Assembly (NCBI RefSeq): GCF_014201375.1
Contig: NZ_JACHDZ010000005.1
Location: 283,976 to 347,975, forward strand
DNA from: Tunturiibacter empetritectus
Lineage (GTDB): Bacteria > Acidobacteriota > Terriglobia > Terriglobales > Acidobacteriaceae
DNA: 64,000 nt
Direction of reading: 5' to 3'
This document shows, piece by piece, positions 63,092 through 64,000 of the stretch. The notes beneath the pieces were generated by a model, which saw only the letters and a list, made by a program, of their open reading frames with translations, did not search any database and was not told the origin of the DNA. The translations under genes and the position numbers were made by a program. Each line of letters begins with the position of its first letter. Position 1 is the stretch's first letter.

Positions 63092-63685
63092 ATGCGAAAG
63101 CGGAAGGCACACATGAAATACATAGCAGCTATGGCGCTGATGCTCAATCTTGGTGTCGCGAGCGTTTACGCACAACACCAACCTGTAAAGATGTCGTATT
63201 CGGGAACGTCTGGGGCCAGCGCTATCAATCTACAGCAGCCCGGCACACAAACTGGCGAAGAAAATTTCGCCGGGAACGGTGCACTGGGACCATTCACCTT
63301 TCTTCTTATTAGCGCCGAGACAACTTCTCCGCAGCAGCCGCCGCCAAGCACCTGCTCTGGCCCAGCCAACATTTATTTCTCACGAGTGGCAGGGGCGGGG
63401 GTGTTTCGCTTCCGGGATGGCAGTTTGTTGAAGGTCAATTTGACGCAGGGAGCCGATTGCGTAGATCTTGCGGCCCAACAGAGCCACTGTACTCTGACTC
63501 TCCAAATCACTGGTGGAACTGACCGTTTCAAAGACGCGTCCGGCACCCTTACGTTGACCGAGACGAACGTGCCGGTCTTAGCCGACGCCTTAAACAACCC
63601 CGTCTTTTTCGCGAGTTCAGGCGAATTTACCGGAACGGTCTCCGGAGTAACCAGAGAGGAGGACCGCCAAGAGGAGCGGCAATAG
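63092..63685 (+). CDS. Secreted hypothetical beta-rich protein
   Basis: About 197 residues: signal peptide (MKYIAAMALMLNLGVASVYA) after a few basic residues, then beta-rich sequence (FTFLLISAETTSP, VFRFRDGSLLKVNLTQGADC, CTLTLQITGGTDRFKDASGT). Two Cys pairs may form disulfides (STCSGPAN, DCVDLAAQQSHC). GGAGG lies 10 nt before ATG 63092; ATG 63113 is an alternative. No family recognised. It is divergent from the CadC-like gene and may be its target. Confidence 0.7.
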   Translation: MRKRKAHMKYIAAMALMLNLGVASVYAQHQPVKMSYSGTSGASAINLQQPGTQTGEENFAGNGALGPFTFLLISAETTSPQQPPPSTCSGPANIYFSRVAGAGVFRFRDGSLLKVNLTQGADCVDLAAQQSHCTLTLQITGGTDRFKDASGTLTLTETNVPVLADALNNPVFFASSGEFTGTVSGVTREEDRQEERQ

Positions 63686-63949
63686 GAAGTCACATCCTTG
63701 GTCGTTGCGTGCGCTTTGTGCGTAGCGGCCAAGGAGAACACTGTGGGCAACTGGGGTTAAACGTTTCGGTGGGATGGCTGAAGGGTATTTTCAGTGTCCG
63801 GATCTCGGTGGATGACAAATCGCCGAGTCACTCCTCTACGATCAGTCGCCTATCCGTACTTCACGAAAACGGGATTTTCGGCAGCTGAGGCCGGATAGTA
63901 ACGATAAATGGGATGAGCAGGTCCTCCGAAGGAGGAGCAGACTATTCCC

Positions 63950-64000
63950 ATGAAGAAGCCAGCGCAGCACCTCATCGCTGAAGTTCCACGCAGACAGGCC
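63950..64000 (+). CDS. Start of a partial gene at the right edge
   Basis: ATG at 63950 followed by KKPAQHLIAEVPRRQA up to the edge. GGAGGAG (63931-63937) is upstream but 12 nt away and pairs with TCCTCC (63922-63927) in a tight hairpin. Too short to assign. Confidence 0.35.
   Translation, partial: MKKPAQHLIAEVPRRQA

Noticed and set aside
1..64000. tRNA, rRNA or CRISPR features
   Set aside because: None could be recognised by reading; short non-coding RNAs cannot be excluded without a covariance-model search.

Overview
The window looks like a chromosomal segment of a soil Acidobacteriota of the class Terriglobia (Granulicella, Edaphobacter or Terriglobus type). This is an inference from gene style: high GC, many TTG and GTG starts, a CadC-like winged-helix regulator fused to TPRs, several secreted TPR or hypothetical proteins, a Zn-ribbon PspC protein, and short dispersed intergenic repeats that I recall from these genomes. 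No rRNA, tRNA or CRISPR array was recognised. Layout. 0-24 kb is mostly housekeeping and envelope genes: a partial hypothetical, a SpoIIE/RsbU-like phosphatase, gpmI, a Tat-exported phosphatase, the dnaX-ybaB-recR operon, a SET protein, TPR proteins, PspC, lysA, two small secreted Cys-rich proteins (one of only 42 residues), a secreted metallopeptidase, yebC, a PagL-like protein and ftcD. 19-23.2 kb is a scarred accessory segment: a GyrI-like protein, a SnoaL-like protein between two direct repeats, an in-frame chimera of a foreign secretory leader with a beheaded TetR-GyrI regulator, and an IS1595-type element with a small passenger gene. 23.2-31.7 kb is the chemotaxis and flagellar region: cheX and a CheY-like receiver diverge from flgF-flgG-flgA-flgH-flgI-flgJ-flgM-flgN-flgK-flgL. 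32.3-37.9 kb holds a small conserved protein, a dienelactone hydrolase, rpsO-pnp with structured leaders, and a transporter. 38-42.4 kb is accessory: gene remnants, a second dienelactone hydrolase, a PaiB-like protein, a 3-methyladenine glycosylase and a HEPN-like protein. 42.5-60 kb carries uvrB, metabolic genes, a DUF4097-like protein and efflux adaptor, lexA, a second flagellar cluster (truncated response regulator, fliM, fliN, MshEN protein), htrA, an EamA transporter and an amidohydrolase. 60-64 kb is a compositionally distinct end with the CadC-TPR regulator and a divergent secreted protein. The strongest large-scale signal is base composition. The + strand is C-rich up to about 24.5 kb and G-rich from about 32 kb, whichever strand the genes are on, with a near-neutral, lower-GC stretch between that coincides with the flagellar operon. 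This is the polarity expected at a replication origin or at an inversion boundary. How the genes work together: the two flagellar clusters supply distal rod, L and P ring, hook-filament junction, anti-sigma factor and switch parts. The MshEN gene overlapping fliN suggests a c-di-GMP input to the switch. uvrB, lexA, recR and the glycosylase are DNA repair genes, and rpsO-pnp is a classic autoregulated RNA locus.
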